Assembly: GCA_038501195.1 (NCBI GenBank)
Contig: JBBPUQ010000003.1
Location: 496,001 to 560,000, forward strand
DNA length: 64,000 nucleotides
From: Nemania diffusa
Taxonomy: Eukaryota; Ascomycota; Sordariomycetes; Xylariales; Xylariaceae
Direction: 5' to 3'
A program made the translations under genes and the position numbers. The notes under the pieces were generated by a model. That model was not told where the DNA came from, made no database searches, and saw only the letters and a list, made by a program, of their open reading frames with translations. Numbering within the stretch: position 1 is the first letter of the stretch; each line of letters begins with the position of its first letter. Below, piece by piece: positions 48,445 to 58,868 of the stretch.

Positions 48445-51217
48445 TGGGAATGTCTAATTAAAGCAAGCCTAGTGTATTTTTTTTTGGTTAGGAGTTATAG
48501 AGTTTGCGCTACTATTCGAGTAGATCAGCCAGTTCGCAATTCTACAATTAGCACCTTTACTGGATAGTGGAGGAGGAGGGGTAGCAGGGGAGAAATATAT
48601 CCATCAACCTCCTCTTCTGAGTAGGTGGACGATTTGGCGGAAACTTGGAGATATGGTGCAGTGGACCTCAACTGCACCTCAAAGGTAATGACTGCGATAC
48701 CGCAATGTTCGTAGGTTGCTTGTCCTTTACGTCCATTATTTATCTGGATAATGCCTAGGTAACCTACGCAAATGCCGGGAGTCTACCGACCCCTCTTTAC
48801 CTATTTAGGTACTTAAGCACATACATACTACTTAATGTCAGTATGCATCTCTGGACCTTACTACATTTGTAAGTAGCCATGGCGTATTGGAGAGCCGACT
48901 GGATTGCCGCAGGTGTGGATATCGACGTTTGTTGAAGTAAGAAGAGAGGATCTGGTAGCCACCGTGAGGAATACTTAAATACACTGTCCCCTATAAGACA
49001 AAGGGAGGGGTTTTATGAGGGGTCTACCGAACTCTTTCCCATCATTTTTGGAGACAGTCCGCGGGGTCGGTTAGGTACTTGGAGGAATTGGAAAGTGGGA
49101 ATAGTCTTCTTAGAGAGCATGGCCGGGCACACTAGGTAGCATGATAGAAATTTGTTAAAATGATCTACATCAGTAAGTACTAAGTAAGCATTTCGATACC
49201 AGTCTTTTTTTTTTCGAAGAGGCCAGTTCAGTTCTAGAGCATGCCAGCCAAGGCTTAGTGAGTATACTTAAATTTTAGGCAGGTTCATACTTGTAAAGGT
49301 ACTATTATATAGCTAAATATAAGAGTATATAAACATGTTTTCCATCATATACTTTTATCCCTATGAGTATAATTAATGCAGCATTGTATTCTTATTTGCT
49401 AGCATATTAGTACTGTTTTGTTAGAAGTATAAGGAGACAATCAAATTAGTTGGAGACGCGACGTATCATAAAATGCCGGGCTAACTAGTCCCCACTGTAG
49501 CTGTCAATACCTAAAGAGGCCGTCTACGACAAAATAGATATAATCGTAAATTGTTGGCATAACAACAAGCAATATTACCACTGGACATCATATTCTTAAC
49601 GTGGAAAGTGCAAGTTTGATCTCATAATGTGAGAGTCTTAACATGACTATGGCTGTTTGCTGATATTAAAAAGTTACTCTGCCCTGATGCAACTCGGAAT
49701 TTGCCGTACTTGACGCAACTACTACCACACTCTGTACATGCGAGATATCGATCATCTGCCAGCAGTACGTGAAGGATCTGTACACCACCCAGGGACACTA
49801 GATATTATGAGCACAATCTACCTAAATTCATCGACTTTTCGAGCCAGCTGAAGTAACACATTTGAATATGTATCCCTAATACAACCATAACGCATCACAC
49901 GCGTCAACCACTAGACACCTCCGAAATCAGTGTGGTTCATGTTCTGTGCTCCCATTTATATTCCGAGCTGCCCAACACTGGAAGAACCGCGTGTTCTCTC
50001 TAGGTTCATGAACACGTCATATGATATACATGTCTCCATACACTTCTTGTACCTCGCATGATCGCTTGCACTCGGAAGCAACTAAGAGTCGAGAACGGGA
50101 CGTCCATCACAAGATAGGTAATCTAGATGTTATAGACTTCGAAGACAAGATGCACGAATGATCGTTTGAAGAACCACTTTCGGGAGAATTGGAGAAGCGG
50201 TCGGGTGGTCCAATAGCGTTTGATTTGCTTGGGCAGCTCCTGTAATTGGCCTAGCTGGACACTATAATGCAACACCCCAGAAACTCCACGCGAGCCGAAA
50301 CAAATTGACGTGCATTAGTGGACTAGAATTTAATGTTAGTCTGGAAAGTTCCGCTTGTTAGGTTCCTTACACAACTACAAGTTGGAAATTTGACACAATT
50401 TGGTCCTACTGTAAGTATTCAGCTCTACTAAATATCTGAATTTATACTGTGTAGCATGCAACATTGTCTCGCAGAATGAACGCCTGGGGAGTGTCGAGGC
50501 TCTTAGGCACCTAACAGAAGTGGTATTTGACTATATCGATTTTGAAGGGGGCACTTTAATTCAGAAGCATGCCCTAAGCCCGCGATCATAACAGATAACA
50601 ACTGAATCATCCGCTTTTCCAATACGACTCCAAGGGAGTGCCGAGAGACAGTTCGTTAACTACAGGCCTCATGGTTAACCCGGGGGATCCAGGCGGTGCA
50701 GCTCCGGATACAACCACATCATGCATGCCTATTGGGCAAACCAAACATGGACAACGCAGGGGAATGAATAAACGAATCACACCCCCATCTTCAAGATCTC
50801 ATTAGGGGCTCTTTCAGAGCTGTTCATGTTTGTTCCCGTACACATTACATAAAGGGGTGGGTGTACAGACATATTGTTGGATGTCAACATGGATCCGCAT
50901 GTGGCCACCCATGAAGAAAACATTTACTGAGTAGTACAGGGAGGCACCTCCCTGTATGCGCTTGCCTCTAGGACGCCGCCTCTAGGACTCTCAGGCATCA
51001 CTATCATATAAGGCGCTGGATGGCAACTTACACAATGTGCAATTTCCTTGGCCTTACTTCATTCATATAGCTAATGCTTACCTACGTCATAACCCATTCC
51101 TTGGTATATTTCGTTCTAAAATTCCCAAGCTCTTCATATTCTAACCCTCCTATAGTTGTGAAATCCAATTACAACTAAGCCCGACTAACTCCTTCTACGA
51201 TATATAGAAGCATCAAT
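48445..51217. other. Intergenic region, AT-rich, no supported gene
   Basis: About 2.8 kb lies between divergent genes. Poly-T tracts occur near 48479 and 49206, and an AT-rich block spans 49250-49450. No ORF longer than 60 codons was listed or seen on either strand. Confidence 0.55.
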
Positions 51218-52896
51218 ATGGGGCAAATTCCGAGTAGCCCTTTGTCAAACTGCCTCGACGCTGTTTGCAACGGCCGCAGCGACTGCGTTGCATATCCTAG
51301 CAACCCGCTGTATCAGATATCCTGGGTCAACCGATATAATCTTGATCTTCCTGTTACGCCCATCGCTGTAACTCGCCCACAGACGGCCCAAGACGTATCT
51401 GGATTTGTTAAATGCGCTGTAACCAACAATGTCAAGGTTCAGCCAAGGTCGGGGGGACACTCCTATGCGTAGGGGACACTCTCCTAATCATGAATATCTA
51501 TAGTAGCCGCTGACTTCTATTAGGAACTACGGTATGCGATTGTTACCCCTTAAACGAATACTCGCTACCACTATGAGCGCTAACACATAATGATAGGTCT
51601 GGGTGGTCAAGATGGAGAACTTGTAATCGATCTATTGTACATGCAAGATTTCTCTATGGATACAAAGACGTGGCAGGCGACAATAGGAGGCGGTACGAAA
51701 CTTTCTGACGTCACTAAAAAGCTACATGATAATGGAAAGAGGGCTATATCCCATGGGACCTGCCCAGGCGTCGGTATCGGTGGCCATGCCACTATCGTAA
51801 GTATTTTTTCATTTGCACTAGTATCAATGCTTACAAGAACCACCACCGTAGGGGGGATTAGGTCCATCGTCGCGGATGTGGGGATCCTGTCTGGATCACG
51901 TTATGGAAGTTGAGGTTGTCACCGCGGACGGGTCCATTAAACGTGCTAGCGAGACTGAAAATAGCGATCTCTTCTTTGTAAGTTCACCCGGGATATTTGA
52001 GGGTCTAAAGTTATAAGATTAACACCAGATAGGCACTGAAAGGAGCCGGTGCAGGATTCGGTATCGTCACAGAATTTGTCATGAGGACACATCCCGAACC
52101 CGGCAGCGTCGTTCAGTATTCGTACTCGCTCAGCTTCGGAAAACATGCCGATATGGTGCCCGTTTTCAAGCAATGGCAGGACCTCGTCTCCGACCCGAAT
52201 CTCGACCGAAAATTCGGCACGGAATTCATCGCTCACGAGCTTGGAGCAATCATCACTGCCACCTATTACGGCACAGAAGACGAGTGGAATGCATCTGGCA
52301 TCCCGGGAAGAATCCCAAAGGGCAAACTGTCTGTTGTTATCGACAACTGGCTTGCTGTCCTTACTCAACAAGCTGAAGAGGCAGCGCTTTATCTCTCAGA
52401 CATCCACACCGCGTTCACAGTTCGGAGTTTGGCATTCACCGCCGAGGAGACCCTCTCGGTAGATTCGATAACAAAGGTGATGAAATACCTCGATGACACA
52501 AACCATGGCACGCTGTTATGGTTCCTGATTTTCGACGCCACAGGAGGTGCAATCAGCGATGTCCCTATGAATGCCACCGCCTATTCACACCGAGACAAGA
52601 TAATGTTTTGCCAAGGATACGGTATCGGCGTCCCGGTTCTCACCCAACCCACGAAGGATTTTCTAGGTGGGCTCATCGACACTATTCAGGATTCAACAAC
52701 TACGAAGCTGACGACGTATCCTGGTTATGTTGATCCATCATTAATAGATCCGCAACAGTCCTACTGGGGTCCAAATCTACAGAAGTTGGAGTCTATCAAG
52801 ACCGCGTACGACCCTAATGATGTATTCCACAATCCACAAAGTGTGAGGCCAGTAAGTCAAAAGGCATTTCGGGCGTTGATCAAACAGCAACTTTGA
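51218..52896 (+). CDS. bicovalent FAD-dependent oxidase (glucooligosaccharide oxidase / BBE-like)
   Basis: Exons 51218-51468, 51524-51531, 51597-51796, 51852-51977 and 52033-52896 encode 482 residues. Exon 2 is just 8 nt and completes Ala84-Asn85-Tyr86-Gly87. Without it the conserved GGHSYANYGLGG cannot be formed in frame. The introns are 55, 65, 55 and 55 nt. FAD attachment residues are His81 (GGHSYA) and Cys142 (GTCPGVGIGGHAT), the pair that gives bicovalent flavin in berberine-bridge/GOOX-like oxidases. The C-terminus carries a BBE-type ending (SYWGPNLQKLESIKTAYDPNDVFHNPQSV). The family oxidises sugars or secondary metabolites with O2 and releases H2O2. There is no signal peptide; instead the N-terminus MGQIPSS fits the MGxxxS myristoylation consensus. 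The substrate is unknown. Confidence 0.9.
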
Positions 52897-53287
52897 TACC
52901 CTTCATGAGAGTTCGTTAGCAGTTATCATAGATCGAGCTACCACCGAGCATTAATGCAATCCTAATCTAAAGTTAAACCAATCTCCCTTATTCCATGCAA
53001 TCGGGGCCTCAAAATTGTGAAAACCAAGGCCTTCTCAATATCAAAGTGTATAGCCATGCTCCTCATCCGGAAAATACACCCCCGTTACCCCACAAAGAAC
53101 TCGACTGCATATGCGGTCTAGGCTCGGTGTAGACCTTGTATTGACGTTGCATTCTTCCTCCAATCAGGAGATACTATCTACCTTTTTTAATTATATGATA
53201 TATTCCCAGGTAGGCCTACAACCCCGATGAAGTGACCCCTTCACAGAATGGCGGGAAAGTACAAGTCACCTATGAGGTACTGTCATA
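52897..53287. other. Intergenic region / promoter of carboxylesterase
   Basis: About 390 bp lies between tandem plus-strand genes. No gene is seen. A TTAATTATATGATATA stretch lies near 53187, about 100 bp before the next start. Confidence 0.5.
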
Positions 53288-54949
53288 ATGAAGATCTCAG
53301 TGCTGTTCACTAGAACCGCACTTCTGCTTTCAAATCTTGCAGTTGCATCGTCTTCGACAGCCCCAACAGCCAAGACGATCAATGGGACATACGAGGGCAT
53401 TTACCTTCCGGACTGGCAGCAAGATGCTTTCTTGGGCATACCCTACGCACAACCACCCGTGGGACAGCTCAGGTACCACCGGCCATTACCTCTGAACGAA
53501 TCCTTCACCGAAGTCAGAAACGCAACTCAATATGGCTACAGCTGCATGCAATACGGAACGACTTTCGACCTCTCGGAGGACTGCCTCACCATCAACGTCG
53601 TCCGCCCATCGGGGGAACCAAAGGAGCCCCTCCCTGTCCTCGTCTGGATCTTCGGCGGCGGCCTGTACACGGGCAGCACCGCGGACCCGCAGTACAACCT
53701 CTCCGGCATCGTGCAGGTCAGCCAGGCCATGAACCAGCCCGTCATCGCCGTCAGCATGAACTACCGGCTCGCCCAATGGGGCTTCCTGCAGACACCCCAG
53801 ATCCTCGCCGAGGGCTCGAGCAACGCGGGCCTCCTCGACCAGCGCCTCGCCTTCCACTGGATCCAGGAGAACATCGGCGCCTTCGGCGGCGACCCGCGCA
53901 AGGTCGTGCTCTGGGGCGAGAGCGCGGGCGCGCAGAGCATCGCGTACCACCTCTTCGCCTACTCGGGACGCGACGACGCCCTCTTCCGCGGCGCCATCCT
54001 CGAGAGCGGCGGCCCGACGGGCGCCCAAGTCGAGACGCTGACCTGGTACTCAGGTGCGCTGGAGAACCTGACCCGCACCGTCGGCTGCTGGGGCGCGCCC
54101 GACCAGCTCGCCTGCCTGCGGTCCGTCGACGGGGCCTCGCTCTTCGCGGCGCACCCCAGCGTCGTGTGGAACCCGCTCGTCGACGGCGACTTCCTGGCGG
54201 GGTACCCGAGCCAGCAGATGGGGGCGGGCAGGTACGTCAAGGTGCCGCTGCTGCTGGGCGCCAACACGGACGAGGGCTTCGCCGTCACGGGCACGCTGGA
54301 CACGGACCAGGACATCCTCGACGCGATCCCGTCGTGGCGCGGCTACGCGCTGTCCCCGCCCACCGCGCGCCGCCTGCTCGAGCTGTACCCCGACGACCCC
54401 TGCCACGAGCCGCCCCACGCCATCACGAACTGCACGCGCGACGTCGCGCGCGGCCTGATGTGGCGGCGCGCGACCGCGATCGGGGCGGACCTCGTCATGA
54501 TCTCGGGGCGGCGGCGCATGGCGGCGCTGTACGCGGGCGGGGGCGGCGTGCCGGTGTACAGCTACCGCTTCGACCAGCGGCCCTGGAACGGGCCCGAGTG
54601 GGACGGCGTCAAGCACTTCGTCAACGTGGCCTTCAGCTTCCAGAACATCTCGGGCTTGCTCGGGCCCAGCCCCGCGTACGACAGCCACGCGCGGCTGGCG
54701 CGCGCCATCGGGCGCGCCTACGTCGGCTTCGTCAACCACCTCGACCCCAACGCCGGCGCCGCGGCGGGGAATAGTAGTGGCGGGGCGGCGGAGGCGGAGG
54801 CGCTGCCGTACTGGCCTATGTATGATGTCCAGAAGCCGAAGAATATGGTGCTGAATGCGACGAGGAATTGGGTGGAGGACGATACGTGGAGGAAGGAGGG
54901 GATTGAGTTTATGATGAGGCCTGAGGTGGCGAGGGAAATGCTCTCTTGA
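53288..54949 (+). CDS. secreted type-B carboxylesterase/lipase
   Basis: This intronless ORF encodes 553 residues with a signal peptide (about residues 1-21). Family marks are FLGIPYAQPP (about 48-57), SEDCLTINV (96-104), the oxyanion-hole segment VWIFGGGLYTG (119-129), the nucleophile Ser212 in WGESAGAQ, Glu329 in GANTDEGF and His443 in GVKHFVNVAF. The catalytic triad is therefore complete. The family hydrolyses carboxylic esters; fungal secreted members act on lipids, plant esters or xenobiotics, so the substrate is open. Several N-glycosylation motifs occur. From about 53600 to 54750 nearly all third positions are G or C. The last ~60 codons shift to G/A-rich, less GC-biased codons, an odd internal change. 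It lies 391 bp downstream of the FAD oxidase on the same strand. Confidence 0.92.
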   Translation: MKISVLFTRTALLLSNLAVASSSTAPTAKTINGTYEGIYLPDWQQDAFLGIPYAQPPVGQLRYHRPLPLNESFTEVRNATQYGYSCMQYGTTFDLSEDCLTINVVRPSGEPKEPLPVLVWIFGGGLYTGSTADPQYNLSGIVQVSQAMNQPVIAVSMNYRLAQWGFLQTPQILAEGSSNAGLLDQRLAFHWIQENIGAFGGDPRKVVLWGESAGAQSIAYHLFAYSGRDDALFRGAILESGGPTGAQVETLTWYSGALENLTRTVGCWGAPDQLACLRSVDGASLFAAHPSVVWNPLVDGDFLAGYPSQQMGAGRYVKVPLLLGANTDEGFAVTGTLDTDQDILDAIPSWRGYALSPPTARRLLELYPDDPCHEPPHAITNCTRDVARGLMWRRATAIGADLVMISGRRRMAALYAGGGGVPVYSYRFDQRPWNGPEWDGVKHFVNVAFSFQNISGLLGPSPAYDSHARLARAIGRAYVGFVNHLDPNAGAAAGNSSGGAAEAEALPYWPMYDVQKPKNMVLNATRNWVEDDTWRKEGIEFMMRPEVAREMLS

Positions 54950-57900
54950 GTCGAGCCATTTGTGCGATATTTTTTAATAGAAACATAAATCTTGAAGCGC
55001 AAATACACGCAACCCCTGAGCCTCTTGATAGTGCATTATTAAAAAAAGTACTATATAGATAGTGAGAGCCGGAGAAAAGATGAGGGATTGCAAGCGTCGT
55101 GCAAGTGGGTACCAATCACTCCGCCTTCACCTTGATGTTCACTCCTCATCTCTCAAATCGCGTTATAACAATAAGTGTTTTACATATATATATACGTAAA
55201 ATTTTATAGTTCTAACTTTTTAGCTCGACCTTGTGTGAGTCCCTTCTCTATTTACGTGCTCTTACCAGGCGAGATTTAGCCATCTGTATCTTCATGATAC
55301 CCAGTATATAGAGTGAGTTGTCTCGTCCTTGACTCTCGTCGCCTGGGGTTCTGTGTCTAGACTTCATTGCGTGCTTGAGGCGTGCTTCGGCAAAGTGGCT
55401 ACCATCAACGTGGGCAAAGTTCCATTCCCCGTCTAAGTTGAAAAATGAGTAGGTTCTGATACCGAATAGATAACAGAACGCTTGGTTACCATACTAGAGA
55501 GGAAGCTTTGAACGATGTGTCTCCAAAAAACTACCGCACATATTGCATCTCCATCCGCCAAGTAGGGTTCTCAATAGCTGTTGTCTATGCGGCCACTTAT
55601 ACTGAAAAGAGGTGTTTATTTCAAAAATTCACCGACGAATGCGTTTCATCTTGAGCGTCGGTATCCGGATGCAGGCGATAGGTTTGGGGTTGATGGTGCT
55701 CTGAAGCTAGGCATCATGGGCGTTCAGTATCTGAACTCAAACATCGTCATGCACTTCCCCAGTCATTACTGAGGCAGGATGTTGTGGTCTTGATCATGGA
55801 GGTGGTATGTCGCCCTGGATCCTAGGAAATGGCTAGACCCAGGTAGATAAGTATCAACTTCCCTCGCTGACTTACCTACCTAGGTAAATATAAGAGAATA
55901 GACGGGTTCGTATATAGAAGAACTGGGCGTTATTAAAGTTCATATCCTACCATGTGTGACACAGCGTGCAAATGGCGGCGACAAATTTTGATGTCTCCTA
56001 TCTTGCTGAAGTGCGTGTTGATCTCCTAGTCACACAGCAAAGTCACCTACATAGCGACAACTTAGGACATATTTAACTGAGACTCTAAAGCTGCAGGGAA
56101 GGCTATTGGATTAGAAGGGCTGATCAAAAAAGGATTACTCTCATCCCTTACTGCTGTTCTATACCTTGGATTATTAGCCCTTTTTACATTATATTGATGT
56201 GCAGTCAAAGGATTATCTAGGAACTAAGCTTACTACGTTTTATGAGAAATCATACCACAGCAATTCCCATGTGGGTAAGGGTAACTGTTGATAGAATGAG
56301 GCGACGAGTCAATAATAGAAGCTTATCTGCAGTTAAGTATAAATCCCGAAGGCCCGGCTAGTTAATCTGTTCTAGCAGTACTTTACTTACACATGTTGTA
56401 AAGGGATGTTGTAAATTGCAAGGTACCAAACAATCGGAACCTATCTGTTTCCTAAATTAGACGTTCTTTCACGCAATAACGTAGGAGTGCTACTAGCTAC
56501 TCACTGAGATGGCATATGTCGTATTTAGGTGAGCGAATAATATATGACTCTAGTTAGCGTTTCACTTTACGGAATTTTCCAGAAAAAATGACCAAATGCG
56601 GGAACTGACAGCGCAGCAGTAAAGACCAAGAAGAGTTGAAGCTACCCAAACTCTGCATGATATGATATCTGATATATCTAATATATTCGCGATCGGCGGT
56701 GGGGGAGCTACCACCAGCGTACCGAATGGTATGCTACATTAGCCTAATGTACGTCTGCTCTCCATCGCTCGAATCGACGCCTTGTGGATCATATAATACT
56801 CGGATAACTCCTTCTCTCAGTCGCACGTGGCGTTCTACCGCGTCTGTGGTTACGCATTATGTATAAGCTGTACGGCTGAAAGATCGAGGATCTTCTGGGA
56901 CAGCCGTATAAGGTATAACGGTGCGTCGTGTTCTCCTATCGCCCACACCACAGGGATTTTTATATTACGTGCTGTGTGGTAACACAATTATCTTCCGTGG
57001 TGACGATTGCATATCATGTATCCTAATTGCTTTGACCTCCTCTTAGATATACTGCGATTTTCGCCTGCAGCACTGATCGTCGGGAACTTGCTGTAGCACA
57101 CCGTATTGGGATATCCTTAGTGCAACGAGTAGGATTTGGCACGGGTTATCTTACGCCCACTTCACGAGCCGTTCGCTGCGGCATGTGTGCCCAGGTAGGC
57201 GTGCTCCCGAGCTCGAGCTGGCCAAGCTCTCCCGACCAACAGGTGCCAGGAGGTCACGGAGCAGAATGCCTGTCTAGGCACGCCAAGAAGAATTGGAGGT
57301 CTGGAAGCACCCCAGTTATTGGGAGACGAGGTATCCCCATCGCAAGGCAATTGCTCAAAAGGTCTGGAATCCTAGGAATCTGCAAATCACTGTTGGCTTA
57401 GCCTGCAGACTGAGTGGTTCTCATTCTGCGGCGCACGTACGTTCGCACCTAGCTCACTCGGCGGCGGTAGACGAGCGCGAAAGAAGGCCACTGATGGATA
57501 ACAGCTGATCTAGCCGCTTGGCGTGCCTTTCTGTAATAGGGAGGTCTTTCTTCAGTCGCATCCCTAAAAGGGTGTACCAAGACCTGGGCGAAGGACGTAG
57601 ATGCATAGTCCTACACGAGTGATGCACACCGTGATGATAGAAGTCAGACAGCGATTAGGTAGACTCAATAGCAAATCGCTTGTGTATTTCTCGAGTGTTC
57701 GGAAATTTCCATGCCCCGTACCATAATGGTAGATAAGCTATACTTGTAAGTATGTAGGTAGTATAAACCAACGATACCTCTCTCTGCCTAGGGCAATGCT
57801 AATCGATCGGGTACTGCCGAAAATTTCGGGACTAGCGTCCCAAGAGTGCAGCATTTGAAATAGTTAATCTTATAGGAAGATAAAAGCTATGCTAGATAAG

Positions 57901-58868
57901 TAGACCATCTCGATATCTACCGGTGGCTTACGCATCGCCAGCACCTTCGGCTGAGAGCTAGATTCTTGGCTTTGGCCAAGCGTCAACCATCAGGCGCAAC
58001 ATCCAAACCATGTTAGGAATGTGAATAGCTAGGTAGATCGATAATAGGCCGTTGGTATTATGAACGCGTAATGAGTGCATTATGTCTTGTGTCTTAGGCT
58101 GGAGAAGTACAGATACTACTATACTGGTAACCCGGTATCATCATAGGAATTAATATGGTATAGGTATAGGATAAACAAATGGGTGGGTTGCAGTGATATC
58201 ATGCGTATATGTTCGACCGGAAATTGTTCAAAGGAGCTATCTCCAGTGTTACGCTGCTACCTTCATGTAAACCACTCAGCCTACGCCTTGCGCTAAACAA
58301 GGTATGAATGAGGCCATATTGCCACCCGGGCTTGTCTATCCCGCGCGCGGCGAGGTGATACAGATAAGGTCCCTTGGCCAGGCGGGACAATGCATAGAAC
58401 TGGAGGCAGGAAGGCAGCTCACTACCCAAGCTTCCCGTGTCATCCATCTTGGCATCACTCTTGGTTCGCGGTGAGGAACGGCAGTGATTTCCCCTGCCAA
58501 GCTCGCATCGTGGGGTTTCTTAGCGATCCCACTAGAAGACCCCCAGGCGCGCGGGCACGGCCTAACACCACAACGGAAGCTGTTTTGGTTATCATTGTTC
58601 TTGCATGCATATTGGTACCCTCAATCCTTGCCCGCGCGATGCGTGCTGCGTGATGCGTGATGCCGAGCTTCACTTGCGTCGTTGCGCGATGTCGCTTCGA
58701 GCTCTGGACCAGAGTACAAAATACCATGGGCCCCCGTCCCGCTCCCAGAAAGGAATTGGAGAGCACTCTTGCGTTCTTGAGTCCGACTGCGCTCGCTCCC
58801 TCTGCTGCCTTCTCGTTCACGCATATTTGCTGTGTTCTGCCTCGTAGGAGGGCTGTCTGTTGATCACC
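54950..58868. other. Long intergenic region, no supported gene
   Basis: About 3.9 kb, AT-rich between 55870 and 57100. ORFs at 55581-55772, 57120-57508 and 58199-58997 have no motifs or overlap antisense frames. The last 400 bp, richer in C and T, form the probable promoter and leader of the subtilase gene. Confidence 0.5.

Noticed and set aside
53776..54774. 332-residue plus-strand and 229-residue minus-strand ORFs over the carboxylesterase
   Set aside because: Alternate-frame shadows in a very GC-rich exon; the esterase frame carries all catalytic motifs.
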